A stretch of 43,265 bases of DNA from Mastigamoeba balamuthi (GCA_902651635.1 CACRSC010000129.1:1-43265), one strand, 5' to 3'. Counted from the stretch's first letter, positions 21,421 to 31,195 are shown. Translations and numbers: made by a program. The notes: a model not told the origin generated them from the sequence alone.

Positions 21421-22299
21421 TTCTCTGTTTTTCTCTAAGTCAACTCTGTTGAACCATGAACCATGATATCCTGGATTTCAAAGATATTTTCACTGTGATA
21501 TTTATCATATCTTAACTCTCCTCACACTTACAACACACTGCACAACCTCACATCTGTCCCTCTCTGCTTCTTCCCCTTGCCCACTCCTTGCCCTTGCCCT
21601 GTCCTGTCCCCTCCTTCCCTTTTTCCTTTCCTCAATCCCTTCCCCTCACAGATCTCACATATGTTCCTTATGCCCTTTCTGCATAACAACAAATATGTTC
21701 CCCTTTCCCTTCCCTTCCTGCACATTAATCTGTCCCTTCACCCCCCCCCCCCCTGCTTCTGCCCCCTCCCTTCCCCCTTTCCTTCCCTTCCTCTTCCTTC
21801 CCCTTTTCATTTTATATCAGGTCAAGACTGAAGGTGCGCATCCTCCTTTCCCCAACACACAGTTTTTCCCTTTCACAGAACATCTTTCAGATGTGTCCCT
21901 TGACTTCTTCCTTTCCCCCCTTTTAATACCTGTTCAGTATACATAACTCACTGTTTGTCCAGGAGTCGTGAAGGAAGTGCGGAGCAGAGCACGGTCCGTG
22001 CTCTGTCTCCTGTAGACCACTGAGGGGAGGGGAGGAAGCAGTGTGGCTTCCAGGCAGCATTTCTCAGGTACACTGTCCCTCTTTTTCCTCCCCATTTTCT
22101 GCCCCATTTCTTTATTTCTCCCCCTTTTTCCCTGAAAAGTGCACCACTGTGACTAACACTGTAGCTACACTGCAGGTTGTGATGAGAAGCTGTATCAGAC
22201 CGGGCACATGCCTGAGATATGTATTTGTGCCCCCCGCGCCCCCCTCTTCCCTGCATGTCTCTTCAATTTTTATCTTTGTATCGGATTAGCGAATAACGC
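21421..22299. other. Pyrimidine-rich intergenic stretch
   Basis: No gene supported. 21540-21830 and 22075-22135 are strongly C/T-rich on the plus strand, including an 11-12 base C run near 21740. A near-perfect palindrome lies at 21981-22010 (separate entry). Confidence 0.4.
21981..22010. other. Palindrome / potential hairpin
   Basis: The core AGAGCACGGTCCGTGCTCT (21986-22004) is a 19-bp inverted repeat with a single central base, and GGAG ... CTCC pair further out. It lies about 500 bp upstream of the DIRS-type gag. It may be part of that element, or of the flanking repeat. Confidence 0.5.
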
Positions 22300-22530
22300 G
22301 CATGATGCGCTATAACTACTGTGGGCCATAGGCTCAACAGAGGAGAGACAAGAGCAATCCTTCAAGTCTGCGATGAGCCGAGAAATCTCGGCGCAGATTT
22401 CCGTGACGGCAGCTGCTGACGCGGTTGCCCCTCTTTTGAAGAGAACAGCCCCAACAGCGCACGGCGGCTCTCCCTCCTTCCCCGTCCCCGCCTCGTTTTT
22501 GTTTGCCCCTGACAACCCCCCGGGACGCCT

Positions 22531-24709
22531 ATGGCAGCCAACAACAACCCGCCCCCACTGGTGCGCCCACAGTTGGGTGAGGCCGACGCACGCCTGGCCC
22601 GCTGGAATGAGGCGGATTTTTCCGATGTACGGGGCCCCCGCGCGGGCGAGCCCCTGCCGGACTGGGAGCGCCGCGTGCCCGTGCGCTTCGCGCAGTGGAA
22701 AGTCAGGCAGCTGAACGACTTGGCCGCGGCCTGGGGCATCGTGTGGCCCGACCGCACAAAGACGCGTGCGCACCGCGTCAACGCCCTCATCGTGCGCAGA
22801 GATGACTGGGTGGTGCGGGTGGCGTGCGCCTACGGCTTCCTGCGCACGCGCGGCCCTGGCTGGCCCGCCGGCCCCTGCGGCGGAGGCCGCAGCAGCGCAG
22901 CAGGCCGCGGCCCAGCAGGAGGCAGCTGCAGCCGTGGCACGGCAGGCAGCGGCGGCGGCCGCACAGCAGGCGGCGGCGGCGGCGGCCGCACAGCGTGCAG
23001 CAGCGGCCGCGGAGGAGGAGCGCATGCGGCAGGCAGCTGCAGCCGTGCTGCAGGAGCAGTACCGCCGGGCGGCGACTGAAGAGCAGTCGCAGGCCGCCCG
23101 TGCAGCCGAGCAGCAGCAGCAGCTCGCAGCAGCTGCCGCCACGCAGGCGGCCGCAGCTGCTGCCGCAAACGCAGCAGCGCAGGACGCCGCACGCCTGGCG
23201 GCAGAGCAGGAGGCCACGCGCAGTGCAGCGGCCCTGCAGGCTGCACAGCAGGAGGCCGTGCGCACGGCCGCAGCCGCAGCGGCGACGCAGGGCCAGAGTA
23301 GGGATCCGCAAGCAGCCTGGCGCAACGTCGCCCGTGCGCGGGCCGCAGCCTGGTATGCGGCCCTTCCCCCCGGGGACGTGAGGGCCCTCGACGCCCTCCC
23401 GCTGGACGGCACGCAGCAGGCCGTCATCGCGGGCCTCGTCCGGCTCGGGGCCCCCCCCTCCGCCATGACCAGCACGCTGCGCGAGGGCAATGCATGGGTC
23501 CCGTTGGCAGAGGGGGCACTGCGTGTGCGACTGGCACTGGGCCTCACGGCGGAGCAGGGCACCGTCGCGTACTTGGCGATGTTCCTGATCCCGCGGACGA
23601 GCGAGGCCCCCGGCGAGCACAGGGACGGGGCGGCCTCAGCGGGGTCGCCCGCCACCCATCCCTCGGCTGTGGAGGAGTGTGCGCGGGCGCTGCAGGACCA
23701 GATCCGCACCGCGGCAGCGGGCCCGACCACAGCTTCGGCCCCCGGCACCCACGCATCGACAGCGGCCCAGCAGGACCGCACCCCAGGCCTCTCCGACCCA
23801 GCAGCCCTGGGCCTCGGGCCCGGCGGCATCTGTGCGTCCCTCTTCCCTGCCACGCCCGCGTCGGTTGGTGCACCAGGGGGGGCGGGCTCGCTGCCCGGCA
23901 GCAGTGCGGCGGACCCGCTGGCGCTGCTGGCACCACAGCAGACGGAGACGCTGCACCAGGCTGTCCAGGAACAGCTCAAGTGCGCGCTGAGCACGGCGGG
24001 CCTCACGGGCATGGTCAGGGCGCTCTCCGCGCCATCCGTACCGGGAAAGCCAACGTATGCGCTCGTCGACGACAAAGTGGTCCGCTTGGGTGAGTCGGCG
24101 CGCCTCGACTGGCCGACAGACGGCATCTTCTTCAACCCGGAGATGCTGCGCCTGGAGCCGCACGAGTCGGTGGCCCAGGAGTGGGCCGAGATCCTTCAGA
24201 CGGTCTTCCTAATCGGCGACGAGGACTTCGCACCACAGCAGCTCGACTACACGCTGCTGACGTCACCAGGTCCGGCAGGCGACCGCGCACGCATCAAGGG
24301 CTCGGTCCAGCGCAAGCTGGAAGCCCTAGTCGACAGGCAGTGGGAGCGCGGCATCCTCAAGAAGTGTGGCTGGGACGGGCACGTCAGCCGCTACCCGCTC
24401 TCCAAGAAGCAGGTCGAGGCGATCACCCAGGACAAGAAGCTGGAGCGCGCACGCGGGAAGCGCCAGGCCCCCGACCCCGACACGTGCCACATCTGCGGCG
24501 GTGCCGACCACTGGGCGCGTGACTGCCCCGAGGGGGGCAGCCACCGGCGCAAGCGCAACCGCAAGGGAGGCCGCGGCAGCCACGGGGCCAACCACGGCGG
24601 CAGTGGCGGCAGAGGCGGGGGCAGGGGCAGCGGCAGCGGTGGCCACGGGGCACACCGGGGAGGCCGCGGGGGCACACGGCGCCATGACGCCGGCGACGGC
24701 AACGACTGA
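22531..24709 (+). CDS. DIRS-type retrotransposon gag (one frameshift)
   Basis: Structural protein of the retrotransposon. ATG 22531 opens a frame with a compact N-terminal domain (LPDWERRVPVRFAQWKVRQL, AWGIVWPDRTKTRAHRVNAL) that stays sensible to about 22850. The sensible text then moves to the next frame (PAAEAAAAQQAAAQQEAAAA) and continues to TGA 24707-24709. Next come about 150 residues of Ala/Gln-rich coiled coil, a globular domain (AWYAALPPGDVRALDALPL and on), and near the end a CCHC zinc knuckle CHICGGADHWARDC, followed by an Arg/Gly-rich tail typical of nucleic-acid-binding gag. Total length is about 725 residues. The shift near 22850 could be programmed, an error or a mutation. GC content is far higher than in neighbouring elements. 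Confidence 0.75.
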
Positions 24710-27106
24710 GCTGCGGGGCCGGGGGTCGCCCCATCCCCCGATGACGACAATGATGGGACACTGAGGGGCGCGACGCCCCACCCGACGTTGGCAGGGAGGG
24801 ACCCTGCCGACCTGGCCGAGCAGCCGCAGCAGCAGACCCCCGCCACCTGGCCACCACCCGTGCTGCTCCCGCTCTTCGAGCGCCAGCGCTGGTGGCGCAA
24901 GGAGGCAATCGGGCCCGTCGCCATCGCACTGTGCGACGAGGGGATCCCGGGGGCCCTCGCGGACCTGCACTCGCGCGCCGAGTGGGAGCAGGCCACCGAC
25001 GCAAATTTCGTCGGGCGCTCCCACTTCGGCCAGCAGCTGACGAGCACGCTGGTGGCCAGCATGCTGGCGCGCTCTGCCACTCTGTCGGACCCTGAGGCTG
25101 CCCCGCTGAGTGCAATGCCCGCGGACGTCGCGGCGCACGGCGGTCTCGCGGGCGTGACTTTCACGGGCGGCAAGGGGCGCCCGATCGCGGGCCGCCTGCG
25201 CGACGCGCAGTGGTCCCGGCAGTGGGCCACCTGGGGCGACCCCGAGATGGCGCAGTGCCTCGCGAACGGGGTCCCATGGCGCAGCGACCTCGCAGAACTG
25301 GCACCGGCCTTCTTCGTGAACTGCCGCTCCATCGACCGCTACGCGCAGCAGACCAGGGATGAGGTCTCCTCCCTGTGGGCCATGCGGGCAGTGGGCGTGT
25401 ACAACGCCACCATGGTCGCCAAGTACGGGTACCCACGCGTGATCGCGCCACTGCACATGGAAGAACAGGCCGGCAAGCTCCGCCTCTGCTTCGACTCGCG
25501 CTACACCAACAAGTGCGATGGCTCGGGAAAGGTCCACTTCTCCTCGCTCGACGACATCCGCCGCACGATGCTCAAGCACGAGCTGTTCAGCAAGATCGAT
25601 GTGCGCTCTGGGTACCACCACATCGCGGTGCCCGAGGCTGACGCCCCATGGCTGTGCTTCTCGCTCGACGGCGTCATCTACTACTGGCACTGCGTCATGT
25701 TCGGCATGCGCTCAGCGCCACGCTGGTTCATGCGTATGACCGCGGTGATTGTCGCCGTCCTGCGGGTGGTGCTGGGCTGCCCGCTGATCGTATACATCGA
25801 CGACTTCGTCCTCTTCCTAGGCGACGACCCGGGCCATGCGCAGCGGTGCTGGGAGGCGGCGTGGGCGATCCTTCTCGCGTTCGGGCTTGTCGTGGCGGTC
25901 GACAAGGCCTGCCCCCCAGCCCCGCGCATCGAGGCCCTCGGCCTGGCCCTCGACTCCACGCTCCTGCGCATAGAGCTCTCGGCAGCGCGGGCCGGCAAGC
26001 TCCGCACGGGCGCCTCGGCAGTGCTGGCACAGCAGGCCGGGGCGTACGTGCCTGCCCGGGCCCTCGCGCGCCTGGCAGGGCACCTGTGCTTGTCGTCGGC
26101 GGGCCTGTGGTATGGGCGCCGTCTCGCCCAGCCGCTGTATGACCTGCTGCGCCCCCTCGACTCCGAGGCCCTGTGTGTGGTGCGTGTGGCCCTCTCGCAA
26201 CGGGCGCGCGAGGCGTGCGCCCTGCTGCTGCTGCACTGGGAGTGGCTGCTCGGCCGCGACGTGCACGAGGCCGAGCCGGCACTGTCGCTGGTGACGGACA
26301 GCACCTTGCGGCAGTGGGCGGCCACTCTGGTGCAGCCCAGCGAGGCACCACGGGGCACCGACCCACGCACCGGGCGCGCGGTGGCGATGCTCTGGGCCTC
26401 CGACGACGACCGCATCATCGCCGTCAAGAAGGCGTGGGCCGTGGTCCTCGGGGCTCGGGCGCTGGCCCCCGACGTGTGCTGCACGCCGCTGTCGATCCGT
26501 GTCGACAACATCGTCGCGATGTACTACCTGGCGAAGGGCGGGGGCCGCGTGGCACAGCTGGCGGATGCAGCCTGGGAGCTGACCACGTGGCTGCTCAGCC
26601 GCCATGTCCGCCTCACGGGCGTGCACTGGATCCCGTCAGCGTGCAATGCCTGGGCGGACAAGCTCTCGCGTGAGGACCTCGACGCCGAATACAGCGTCAC
26701 CGAGGGCACGTGGGCGGCCTTCCTGCAGTTCTGCGAGCACCGCCAGCTGCCAGCCCCGACCCTGGATGGCATGGCCACGGTGGAGTCACGGCGTGTCGCG
26801 CGCTTCATCCCGCGGTTCTGGTCCCCACACCCCAGTGCAGTGGGACAGGACTTCTTTGCGACGGGGGTGTCGTCCGCCGAGGTCCTCTGGCTCTTCCCAC
26901 CTGGCGGCCTGTGGGACCGCACGGCCGAGTCCGTGCGCGCGCGCGGGCTGCGCGCATACATCGCCTCTGTCGGGCTGCTGCCAGTGCACCCCCGCATGCT
27001 CATGCTCTGGCGGGCCCCACACTGGGTGCGCCCACACTGCACTGTCGGCGCTGCGGGCGCCCCCTTCGCGGGCCACCAGCTGTGGGTGACCTCGGTCGGC
27101 CTCTAA
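24710..27106 (+). CDS. DIRS-type reverse transcriptase and RNase H
   Basis: Polymerase of the retrotransposon, in the same frame as gag and separated from it by only the TGA at 24707. There is no ATG until about 25060, so the N-terminal part (LLPLFERQRWWRKEAIGPVA) seems to need readthrough or another mechanism. RT motifs are intact: GKLRLCFDSRYTN, FSKIDVRSGYHHI (first Asp), VMFGMRSAPRWFMRM and LIVYIDDFVLF (the catalytic DD). RNase H follows: SLVTDSTLRQWA, IRVDNIVAMYYLAKGGG and CNAWADKLSRE, the pattern of DIRS1-group elements; the usual Glu position reads KKAWAVVLGAR and I could not assign it. After it comes a DIRS-like linker (QDFFATGVSSAEVLWLFPPG). The frame ends at TAA 27104-27106. Confidence 0.85.
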   Translation, partial: AAGPGVAPSPDDDNDGTLRGATPHPTLAGRDPADLAEQPQQQTPATWPPPVLLPLFERQRWWRKEAIGPVAIALCDEGIPGALADLHSRAEWEQATDANFVGRSHFGQQLTSTLVASMLARSATLSDPEAAPLSAMPADVAAHGGLAGVTFTGGKGRPIAGRLRDAQWSRQWATWGDPEMAQCLANGVPWRSDLAELAPAFFVNCRSIDRYAQQTRDEVSSLWAMRAVGVYNATMVAKYGYPRVIAPLHMEEQAGKLRLCFDSRYTNKCDGSGKVHFSSLDDIRRTMLKHELFSKIDVRSGYHHIAVPEADAPWLCFSLDGVIYYWHCVMFGMRSAPRWFMRMTAVIVAVLRVVLGCPLIVYIDDFVLFLGDDPGHAQRCWEAAWAILLAFGLVVAVDKACPPAPRIEALGLALDSTLLRIELSAARAGKLRTGASAVLAQQAGAYVPARALARLAGHLCLSSAGLWYGRRLAQPLYDLLRPLDSEALCVVRVALSQRAREACALLLLHWEWLLGRDVHEAEPALSLVTDSTLRQWAATLVQPSEAPRGTDPRTGRAVAMLWASDDDRIIAVKKAWAVVLGARALAPDVCCTPLSIRVDNIVAMYYLAKGGGRVAQLADAAWELTTWLLSRHVRLTGVHWIPSACNAWADKLSREDLDAEYSVTEGTWAAFLQFCEHRQLPAPTLDGMATVESRRVARFIPRFWSPHPSAVGQDFFATGVSSAEVLWLFPPGGLWDRTAESVRARGLRAYIASVGLLPVHPRMLMLWRAPHWVRPHCTVGAAGAPFAGHQLWVTSVGL

Positions 27107-27955
27107 TGCAGCGCCCTGCATGCAGCCGGGGACCGCGCGCAGCAGCTGCGACTCGCGGGCTGGGCCCCGTGCACGATCAAGAACTACGCGGCGGGCATGC
27201 GCTTCTTCGAGCGCTGGTATGAGACCAACATGGGCCCGCTGACAGTCGAGCTGCTCGAGCGATTCTTCATTGACTGCTTCGACGGCGGTGTGCGCTACGA
27301 GACCGTCAACCCCGTGCGCAGCTGGCTGCGCCTCTGCGACCGCGTTCTCGGCATCACCAGGGAGCGGAGCGTGGCGGCGCACCAGCGCATCAAGGAGCTC
27401 CTGCGGGGCTACCGCAACATCTCCATGGCCCAGCACTTCGCGCGCACGTGGCCCATCACGGGTGAGCGCGCGCGGGTGGCCTGCACGACCGCGAAGGGCG
27501 AGGCGATGGCCACGGTCATCACGATCGGCTACGCGTTCCTGCTGCGCTGGAGCGAGGCCGCCGACATATGGAAGGGCCGCGGCCGTGTGGCGCGTGGGCC
27601 GCGTGGCTACACCCTGTACCTCGATCGCAGCAAGACAGACGTGCTGGCCCAGGGCACGTCCACGTTCTTCCCGTTCGAGTCCCTCTCGGGCGAGTGGCTC
27701 TCGAGGGTGGAGTGGGCCCTCGCGCGCATCCGCGCCCTGGCCCCCCTCGCGGCGGACGTCAACGGCCACCTCAAGGCTGTGCTCGGGCAGCAGGCTCGCT
27801 TCCACGGGCTCCGCCACGGGCGCTGCTCCGATCTCCTCGCTGCCAACACCCCGAAGAGCGAGCTGCAGGAGCTGGGGCGCTGGCACTCGGTCAAGGCAAT
27901 GACGCTGTACTGCCATGCCGAGAGCATCGAGCAGCAGCACATGCCAGAAGCCTGA
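27107..27955 (+). CDS. DIRS-type tyrosine recombinase
   Basis: Integration enzyme that replaces the DDE integrase in DIRS elements. Directly after the TAA of the RT frame, and in the same phase, the text is already the N-terminal core-binding domain (LHAAGDRAQQLRLAGWAPCT, IKNYAAGMRFFERWY), so the first ATG (27197) lies inside that domain. The catalytic domain has FLLRWSEAADI (Arg I), LDRSKTDVL (Lys), FHGLRHGRCSDLLA (H-x-x-R), GRWHSVKAMTLYCH (His/Trp and the nucleophilic Tyr). All key residues are present. It ends at 27955 with TGA. It probably inserts a circular DNA copy without target duplication, as known for this group. Confidence 0.85.
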   Translation, partial: CSALHAAGDRAQQLRLAGWAPCTIKNYAAGMRFFERWYETNMGPLTVELLERFFIDCFDGGVRYETVNPVRSWLRLCDRVLGITRERSVAAHQRIKELLRGYRNISMAQHFARTWPITGERARVACTTAKGEAMATVITIGYAFLLRWSEAADIWKGRGRVARGPRGYTLYLDRSKTDVLAQGTSTFFPFESLSGEWLSRVEWALARIRALAPLAADVNGHLKAVLGQQARFHGLRHGRCSDLLAANTPKSELQELGRWHSVKAMTLYCHAESIEQQHMPEA

Positions 27956-28484
27956 ATGCCGCGCCCCCTGCGCGTTGTTCAGTGGCGCGCAGCACCCGGT
28001 CATTGCCTCCGGGAGTTTCAACAGGGTTGGCCGCTTTGCGGATCAGGAAGGGTGGGTGGGAGTCTTCCTACTTCTGCCCCGGAGCTGGGCGGCGTGACTG
28101 GGTTCGGCTGTGGCCTCGAGCCCCCACCAGTCGGCACCCCAGTCTCAAAGCACCCCACGGCGCGCTTCGGCGGCCCTGGTCCGCGAGGTTCCAGGAGGTT
28201 CCCTCTGGGGACCTCTGGGCCTGCGCGGTACTGCGCGGAGGGCGCAGTCGCTGAGGGGCAAAGGTGCCTCTACCCCTCAGTTCCAGTTCCCAAGGTTCTG
28301 CCAACCCACATATGACCGTGTCGCAGACACGCCGTCCCCCCCATGCAAGCAGACAATAAGGAGACAGCTCGGTTTCTCCGCTTAACCGTTCGAATACTCA
28401 CAGGTCTCATTTTTACAGGTATGAAAGATAATATGAACAGAGCCTGGCGCCACGCCTGGCTCTGATACTGAGCTTGAGAACTCA
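27956..28484. other. 3' region of the DIRS-type element; hairpins
   Basis: No gene. GC-rich to about 28300, then ordinary flank. Holds an inverted repeat CTGAGGGG ... CCCCTCAG (28250-28281) and, further out, AGAGCCTGGCGCC..GGCTCT (near 28438-28462). I could not find copies of the 5' end here, so the inverted or split terminal repeats expected of DIRS/PAT-type elements are not established and the 3' boundary is unknown. Confidence 0.4.
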
Positions 28485-30276
28485 CTGTTTCTGACCCCCC
28501 GACTCTGACCCCCCTGCCCAAAAATTTCTACGTAAAACTTACCACACAAAATGACGTCATTTAACAATAATATTATTACAGTCAAAGGGCATGAGCATAG
28601 AGATCAAGTGCAAGGTTACACATGGAACTGGTCAAATCTGCTGTTGTCCGATATGTGGGATGAAGTTCCAGCCACAAATGATATATGTCAATAAATACAA
28701 TTGACTTCTCGAGGTCGTCCACAGCATACTTCCACTTCCACCGAATGAATGGCCAGTAGTGTCCTGCCATAGCATCATTGAATGAGTCTGCGTAGTTGAA
28801 TGTAGTATTGAACTCGTCCCATCCAATAACTTTCCCAGCCTTGGGAAGTTTTCTTCCAGTTTCCACCAATGCATTAGTAACAAGGAATTTCTTGCCAACG
28901 TCAGAGTCTCCTTGCCAGTTATGTACAAAGAACTCCTTTGTACGAGAATTGTGCAATGCAGCCCACTCACCACCACGGGTTACTTCAGGTCGAAGTTGGG
29001 CAGCAAACTGTGGCCACCACATGGGATTAACAGAAGCAAGAACGGGATGATGTGTGTTTTTGAGTTGCCGGTATGTTCCTGTTGTTAGGTACCGTGCATC
29101 CAAAGTTAGAATCGGAATTGCACCATCATCATCTGCAGGAAGTTGTTTTTCTGCCCAGTGTACTACCTCTACTGTTATCTGTTTTTCCCCCCTTCTTGCA
29201 CACTTGATGAAGGGAAACATCCCCAATACAAAGGGTAGAGTGCTGGTCTCCAAGCGAGTCGTCAGCTCTGATACCCAATGCCCGATGTGGTCCTCTTTGT
29301 CAGGAACAAGCAATGAGCATGGTGATCCCCGTCCATAGTATTTCCTAAGTTTCTCATCCAGCGTAGCCTGTCCACCAACCTCTACTAGAGAGCTCAGTGC
29401 ATTGGTCAGACAACCAGCAGTGAACTCTTTCTTCCAGAGCATTCTCTTGGACAAAGCCCTCCAACAGTCAAGCTTCATGACCTGGTCAATTCCGAGTTTC
29501 TCTTTCAGAAAGCACTTTTCGTTCTTGAATACAGCCTTGAAAGGATATCGAGTTTGTCCTCGGACTGAAGAGCGTTCCCGGAATTGCAGCAGGATCCGAA
29601 GAGACAGAACCTTGTAGAGAACTGAATGGGATAGAGATATATGGTTGCAGTCTCCCAGTGCTTGAATAACGCTGTCTGAGAATATCGATTCTGTGATGTA
29701 AAACATTGTGGCATCTTCCTGAAGAGCTGGATCTGGGATTGCTCCCCAGTGACCAAACGCTGGCTCTCCAAACTCCCACAGATGCGCCCCCTTCTTTTCA
29801 AACAAATTCCATCCTCGAGTGGAGAGCAAAGCTCTCTGTGTGGCCTCCCCGGCATGCTGTCTCTCCAACTCATGGACGTGCTCACGCACATCTCACACTG
29901 GAATGGGTTCGTTGTCCTCCATCTGTGGTGAAGTGCTCTTCTTGAGATTTTAACCTCTGTAGCCCAGCCAGGCTGGCGCCTATCTCGGATGGAAAGACAA
30001 TTGCATAACATGACGATTCACACTGGACTGAGGGGGGAGTGCACCAGAGGGCCTGAGACCGCCAAGGCAATCACCACCACACAATTCTCATGGAATTGTT
30101 TTCTCAGATCTTTCCCCCGATTGTCCAGAGAAGTATCTGTGGATATATCTTCTCGCCCATACATTCAGTTACCAACACAAGAAGACCCGGTGCCCCCGTG
30201 GTGGGAAGAACTCACTTTGGATTGCTCACAAAAATGGCAGGGAACAGGGGGGTCAGAGTGGGGGGGTCAGAAACAG
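28485..30276 (-). mobile_element. piggyBac-like transposon, copy 2 (complete, 1792 bp)
   Basis: The terminal inverted repeats read CTGTTTCTGACCCCCC at 28485 and, reversed, from 30276. Each holds two tandem CTGACCCCCC-type blocks in about 31 bp, with a 1-bp length difference between ends. Flanks are CTCA on the left and CTCG on the right, an imperfect 4-bp duplication. In transposase orientation the upstream flank is CGAG, the same as in copy 1. It contains one transposase gene (minus strand). Confidence 0.85.
28582..29922 (-). CDS. piggyBac-like DDE transposase
   Basis: The natural start appears to be ATG at 29922 (MEDNEPIPV), but codon 10 is TGA; the frame is then open for about 435 codons to the stop near 28582. 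The same TGA is in copy 1. PiggyBac-family (DDE_Tnp_1_7) landmarks, numbering from 29887: LDEKLRKYYGRGSPCSLLVP with KEDHIGHW (177-206, the family's DE...GR...P-K...G block), ILTLDARYLTTGTYRQL (260-276, first catalytic Asp at 264) and FNYADSFNDAMAGHYWPFIR (364-383, Asp 368, equivalent to the GVDxxD region). I could not place the middle Asp with certainty. About 445 residues is short for the family. The C-terminal cysteine-rich domain of classical piggyBac is absent. Confidence 0.7.
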
Positions 30277-30463
30277 CTCGAACAAGAGAAGTAATTATCT
30301 TTGAATTTTTTCCTATGAACATGTCCACAGGCAAATCCTTCCCAGGTCGAATGCAGATGTAGCATTCAGACTGCATAGCAGGGCAGGATGAGATGAGCTG
30401 ATGCACAACAAGGACGCAAACAGGCAGGCCAGACTGATCAAGGGCATGAGCATAGCATAGTCT

Positions 30464-31065
30464 ACCATGAAGGCAGAAACCCGAGAGGAGTTGAAGAAGG
30501 TGTGCATGGAGCTGCCAGCTAAGGAGTTGGTCTACCTCTCTGGTCATACTCTGTTCCTCTTGGTATTCATATCTTTATATTTTCTTTCTAATGAGCTGCC
30601 TAGGCATTCCACGGGCTCGAGGCACGTAACCAGAAAAGAGCTCTTCATGCCATTATCACCGAGCCACTTACGAGCAGAGAGAACCTGGAGAAGTGGTTGG
30701 TCGAAATTGACCTGACCAAGAGGCTCAAGTGCGACTGGGACTCAAAGGAAGCAGAGGACGAGGCATGGAACCCAAAGGTGCTGCGCACTGGACCCAGCCA
30801 TTGTAAACGTGCACAGAAAGGCCTGGAATTGTTTTACACACTTACACTAGATGGCATAATGCCAAAAACGGATCGCATAGTAGTGCTCGATCGGGTGGAA
30901 ACAGACTTCGATGCAGCATCCCCCCTCATCACAATATGGCTTCATTACGTTCTGGGTTGCTGTCCACCACTATTGCCATTGCCATTCTTCCCATGGATGG
31001 GTCGTACGAGCCATCTGTGTGGCTATTATGAGCCAGTTGTGCCATTTGCCTCCTGCTGTGTATGA
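30464..31065 (+). pseudogene. Unidentified two-exon coding remnant
   Basis: A first open segment starts at ATG 30467 (MKAETREELKKVCMELPAKE); a donor near 30531 and acceptor at 30603 would give a 73-nt phase-0 intron. The second segment reads AFHGLEARNQKRALHAIITE, LTSRENLEKWLVEIDLTKRL, CDWDSKEAEDEAWNPKVL and stays open to 31065. The charged, helical text and intron size like that of host genes argue for former coding sequence. No family recognised. The 3' part of the frame (after about 30800) looks less protein-like. Confidence 0.35.
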
Positions 31066-31195
31066 GGTAATTCGCCATTGTAGTTCGTGGTTTGTGTTGA
31101 ATCAATATCCTAGTTGGTGTAGGTCAGATGGGGTATATGTTGGGCATTTGTTGTAGCTGTGCATGAAATGTCATGCCAGGCCCCTCTGTCCTTTC

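Noticed and set aside
22270-24135. 621-codon open frame on the minus strand opposite the DIRS-type gag
   Set aside because: Composition is Ala/Ser/Cys/Arg repeats produced by reading GC-rich Ala/Gln codons backwards; the plus strand has a zinc knuckle and coherent domains.
24326-25690. Long minus-strand frame opposite the end of gag and the start of RT
   Set aside because: Mirror of GC-rich coding sequence; no motif, whereas the plus strand has RT motifs.
24707-29895. Reassignment of TGA as a sense codon in this organism
   Set aside because: It would tidy the gag-RT junction and the piggyBac-like codon 10, but the RT-recombinase junction uses TAA and the fucosyltransferase seems to end at TGA; not enough evidence.
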